DNA from: an uncultured Oscillospiraceae bacterium
GTDB lineage: Bacteria; Bacillota; Clostridia; Oscillospirales; Oscillospiraceae
Direction of reading: 5' to 3'
Assembly: GCA_934661135.1 (NCBI GenBank)
Contig: CAKUJA010000097.1
Span: 1-7,590, forward strand
DNA: 7,590 nucleotides
Shown here in pieces: positions 5,617 through 7,590 of the stretch. How positions within the stretch are numbered: the first letter of the stretch is position 1; each line of letters begins with the position of its first letter. The notes under the pieces were generated by a model. That model ran no database searches. It was not told the origin of the DNA and saw nothing but the letters and a program-made list of their open reading frames with translations. Made by a program: the position numbers and the translations under genes.

Positions 5617-6794
5617 AAACAATCTATTTCGACTGCGCGATGGGCGCGGCGGGCGATATGCTGATGGCGGCGCTCTGGGAGCTGCTGCCGGATCGGAATA
5701 CGTTTTTGGAGGAGATGAATGCGCTGGGACTGCCGGGCATTACAGTCTCGGCGGAAAAAAGCGTCAAGTGCGGCATTGCGGGCACGCATATGCGCGTGCT
5801 GGTGCACGGCGAGGAGGAAGGGCAGGGACACGCTGCGCACGATGCGCATGGGCACCACGCCCATGCGGGTTTGGCGGAGATCACGGCGCTGATTTCCGGC
5901 TTGGCGCTGCCGGAGGCGGTGCGGGAGGATGCGCTGGCGGTGTTCCGGTCGATTGCAGAGGCGGAAAGCCGCGTGCACGGGGCGCCGGTCGATCAAATTC
6001 ACTTCCATGAGGTCGGTTCGCTCGATGCGCTGGCCGACGTGGTGGGCGTGTGTCTGCTGATGCACAAGCTCGCGTCGGAGCAGGTCTGCGCGTCGGCGGT
6101 GCACGCCGGCTCCGGGCAGGTGAAGTGCGCGCACGGTATTTTGCCGGTGCCGGCACCGGCGACAGCGCTGCTGCTGGAGGGGATTCCGTGCTACGGCGGC
6201 GAAGTACGCGGCGAGCTATGCACGCCGACGGGTGCGGCGCTGCTGCGGCGGTTTGTGACGAAATTCGGGCCGATGCCGCGGATGTGCGTGGAGAAGATCG
6301 GCTACGGCATGGGGAAGAAGGACTTTGACGCGGCGAACTGCGTGCGCGCGATGCTCGGACAGACGGGCAACGGCGCGGAGCAGATTGTGGAGCTTTGCTG
6401 CAACCTCGACGATATGACGGCGGAGGAGATCGCGTTTGCAATGGAGCGGCTGTTTGACGCGGGCGCGGCGGACGTCTACACGACGGCGGTCGGCATGAAG
6501 AAGAACCGGCCGGGGACGCTGCTGACGTGTATGTGCCGGGAGCGCGAACGCGAGAAGCTCATACGGGCGCTGTTTCGGTACACGACGACGCTTGGCGTAC
6601 GCGAGAGCGTCTGCGAGCGGTGGACGTTGCAGCGCGAGGAGCGCGTGTGCCGGACGGCAGATGGCGACGTGCGCGTCAAGATGGTGCGCGGCTACGGCGT
6701 GGAACGCAGCAAGGCGGAATATGAGGATTTGGCGCGGATTGCGCGTCAAAGCGGGAAAAGCCTTGCGGAGGTGCGCGAGATGCTGGAAAAATAG
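5613..6794 (+). CDS. larC: LarC, CTP-dependent nickel insertase (single-frame, full length)
   Basis: LarC performs the last step, CTP-dependent cyclometallation that puts nickel between the two sulfurs and the ring carbon of the pincer nucleotide. The 393 residues begin with the family motif FDCAMGAAGDM at 6-16. A histidine-rich loop follows (H65, H73, H76, H79, H81, H82, H84), probably a nickel-binding stretch, then QIHFHEVGSLDALADV at 128-143. CTPTGAALL at 203-211 is another conserved block. The C-terminal nucleotide-binding part starts near LCCNLDDMTAEEIAFAMERL (261-280). In L. plantarum the two halves are split frames joined by programmed frameshifting; here one frame encodes both. GGGAGGG at 5601-5607 and an ATGA overlap with larB fix the start. 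It is the last gene before a terminator, and no larA follows. Confidence 0.95.
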   Translation: MKTIYFDCAMGAAGDMLMAALWELLPDRNTFLEEMNALGLPGITVSAEKSVKCGIAGTHMRVLVHGEEEGQGHAAHDAHGHHAHAGLAEITALISGLALPEAVREDALAVFRSIAEAESRVHGAPVDQIHFHEVGSLDALADVVGVCLLMHKLASEQVCASAVHAGSGQVKCAHGILPVPAPATALLLEGIPCYGGEVRGELCTPTGAALLRRFVTKFGPMPRMCVEKIGYGMGKKDFDAANCVRAMLGQTGNGAEQIVELCCNLDDMTAEEIAFAMERLFDAGAADVYTTAVGMKKNRPGTLLTCMCREREREKLIRALFRYTTTLGVRESVCERWTLQREERVCRTADGDVRVKMVRGYGVERSKAEYEDLARIARQSGKSLAEVREMLEK

Positions 6795-6802
6795 GCGCAA
6801 AA

Positions 6803-6836
6803 AAGGAACCCTCCGCGAAAAAGCGGAGGGTTTCTT
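6803..6836. terminator. Bidirectional intrinsic terminator between larC and ackA
   Basis: A perfect 10-base-pair stem pairs 6807-6816 with 6823-6832 over a GAAAAA loop. It extends outward through G-U, G-C and two A-T pairs to 14 pairs. On the plus strand it is followed by a T-rich stretch only four bases past larC's short tail. On the minus strand the A run at 6799-6804 becomes a T6 tract. It therefore ends both convergent transcripts, larEBC from the left and ackA from the right. Confidence 0.9.
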
Positions 6837-6848
6837 GTATGGATTTGC

Positions 6849-7590
6849 TTATTTGCAGAGCGCGGCGGTATCCTGCGCGATCATCAGTTCCTCGTTGGTC
6901 GGGATGACCCAGACCTTGACTTTGGAGTCGGGCGTGGAGATGACGACTTCCTCGCCGCGGAGCTTGTTCTTCTCAGCATCGAGCTTGACGCCGAGGAACT
7001 CAAGGCCTTCGCAGATGGAGGCGCGCATGGAGCCGGAGTTCTCGCCGACACCGGCGGTGAACACCAGGCAATCCAGTCCGCCGAGGGCGGCGGCATAGGC
7101 GCCGATGTACTTGCGGACTTCGTAGGCGAACTTGTCGAGCGCGAGCTGCGCGGCTTCGTTGCCCTCCTCGGCGGCCTTATCGAGGTCGCGGAAGTCGGAG
7201 GAGACGCCGTCGGACAGCGCGAGGACGCCGGACTTCTTGTTCAGCATGGTCAGGCAGTCATCGGCGCTCATGTTGTACTTGTTCATAATGAACTGCGCGA
7301 CGCAGGTATCGATGTCGCCCGCGCGGGTGCCCATGGGGACGCCGGCCAGAGGGGAAAGACCCATGGAGGTATCCTGGCACTTGCCGTCCTTCACAGCGGA
7401 CAGAGAAGAGCCGTTGCCCAGATGGCAGACGATGACACGGCTGGCCTTTTCAGCGCCCATGAGCTCGATGCAGCGCTTGGAGACGAAGCGGTGGGAGGTA
7501 CCGTGGAAGCCATAGCGGCGCAGATGTTCCTCAGTGTACCACTTGGTGGGGATGGCGTAGCGATAAGCCTTCGGGGGCATGGTCATATGG
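6849..7590 (-). CDS. ackA: Acetate kinase, C-terminal part (5' end beyond the window)
   Basis: Acetate kinase interconverts acetyl phosphate plus ADP and acetate plus ATP, the ATP-yielding step of fermentative acetate formation. The frame is open to the right edge; the codon before the ATG at 7586 is His, as in the family's FH-x-T/M-MP segment, so that ATG is internal. About 246 codons are visible and roughly 150 N-terminal residues are missing. Counting from that ATG, the motifs are YGFHGTSH at 25-32, CHLGNGSSLSAV at 54-65, MGTRAGDID at 85-93, FTAGVGEN at 176-183 and PTNEELMIAQD at 229-239. The histidine of GFHGTSH and the arginine of GTRAGD match catalytic His180 and Arg241 of the Methanosarcina thermophila enzyme. 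Codon choice favours C-ending codons, unlike the plus-strand genes. It is convergent with larC and probably functionally unrelated to it. Confidence 0.96.
   Translation of the reverse strand, partial: HMTMPPKAYRYAIPTKWYTEEHLRRYGFHGTSHRFVSKRCIELMGAEKASRVIVCHLGNGSSLSAVKDGKCQDTSMGLSPLAGVPMGTRAGDIDTCVAQFIMNKYNMSADDCLTMLNKKSGVLALSDGVSSDFRDLDKAAEEGNEAAQLALDKFAYEVRKYIGAYAAALGGLDCLVFTAGVGENSGSMRASICEGLEFLGVKLDAEKNKLRGEEVVISTPDSKVKVWVIPTNEELMIAQDTAALCK

Noticed and set aside
1..7590. tRNA, rRNA, CRISPR array or insertion sequence
   Set aside because: No tandem spaced repeats, transposase-like protein, terminal inverted repeats or tRNA-like cloverleaf was seen; nearly all bases are in recognised genes.

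Overview
The window looks like a chromosomal segment of a GC-rich, Gram-positive anaerobe, most likely an Oscillospirales/Clostridia member. The reasons are high GC by eye, strong GGAGG-type ribosome binding sites on nearly every gene, a DUF3842 protein (a family I know mainly from Clostridia), and an acetate kinase of clostridial type. The assignment is an inference. No rRNA or other phylogenetic marker is present.

Layout. Positions 1-3517 hold four tightly coupled genes of an Opp/Dpp/Nik-type ABC importer: ATPase (cut by the left edge), second ATPase, permease B, permease C. No substrate-binding protein is visible. DUF3842 follows 18 bases later (3536-3949). A probable sigma-A promoter overlaps its stop codon. 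It leads into a roughly 120-base leader with a strong intrinsic terminator just ahead of larE. The leader can form three mutually exclusive helices (P1, antiterminator, terminator), which is the architecture of a riboswitch or attenuator. I cannot match it to a known class. Next come larE (4118-4864), larB (4861-5616) and larC (5613-6794), joined by ATGA stop/start overlaps. A bidirectional terminator separates larC from the convergent acetate kinase gene ackA on the minus strand, which is cut by the right edge.

How the genes work together. LarB, LarE and LarC are the three enzymes that build the nickel-pincer nucleotide (NPN) cofactor from nicotinic acid adenine dinucleotide: LarB carboxylates and hydrolyses it, LarE adds sulfur, LarC inserts nickel. 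NPN is the cofactor of lactate racemase (LarA) and related racemases and epimerases. No larA is in the window, so the client enzyme is elsewhere. The adjacent importer could bring in nickel or peptides. The sequence cannot decide, but the context makes nickel a reasonable hypothesis. DUF3842 has no known function and its position makes it a candidate accessory protein.

The most interesting points are the larE leader switch, the LarE cysteine set (C87, C90, C167) that suggests an iron-sulfur-cluster type of sulfur transferase rather than the sacrificial type, and the DUF3842/importer/lar linkage.
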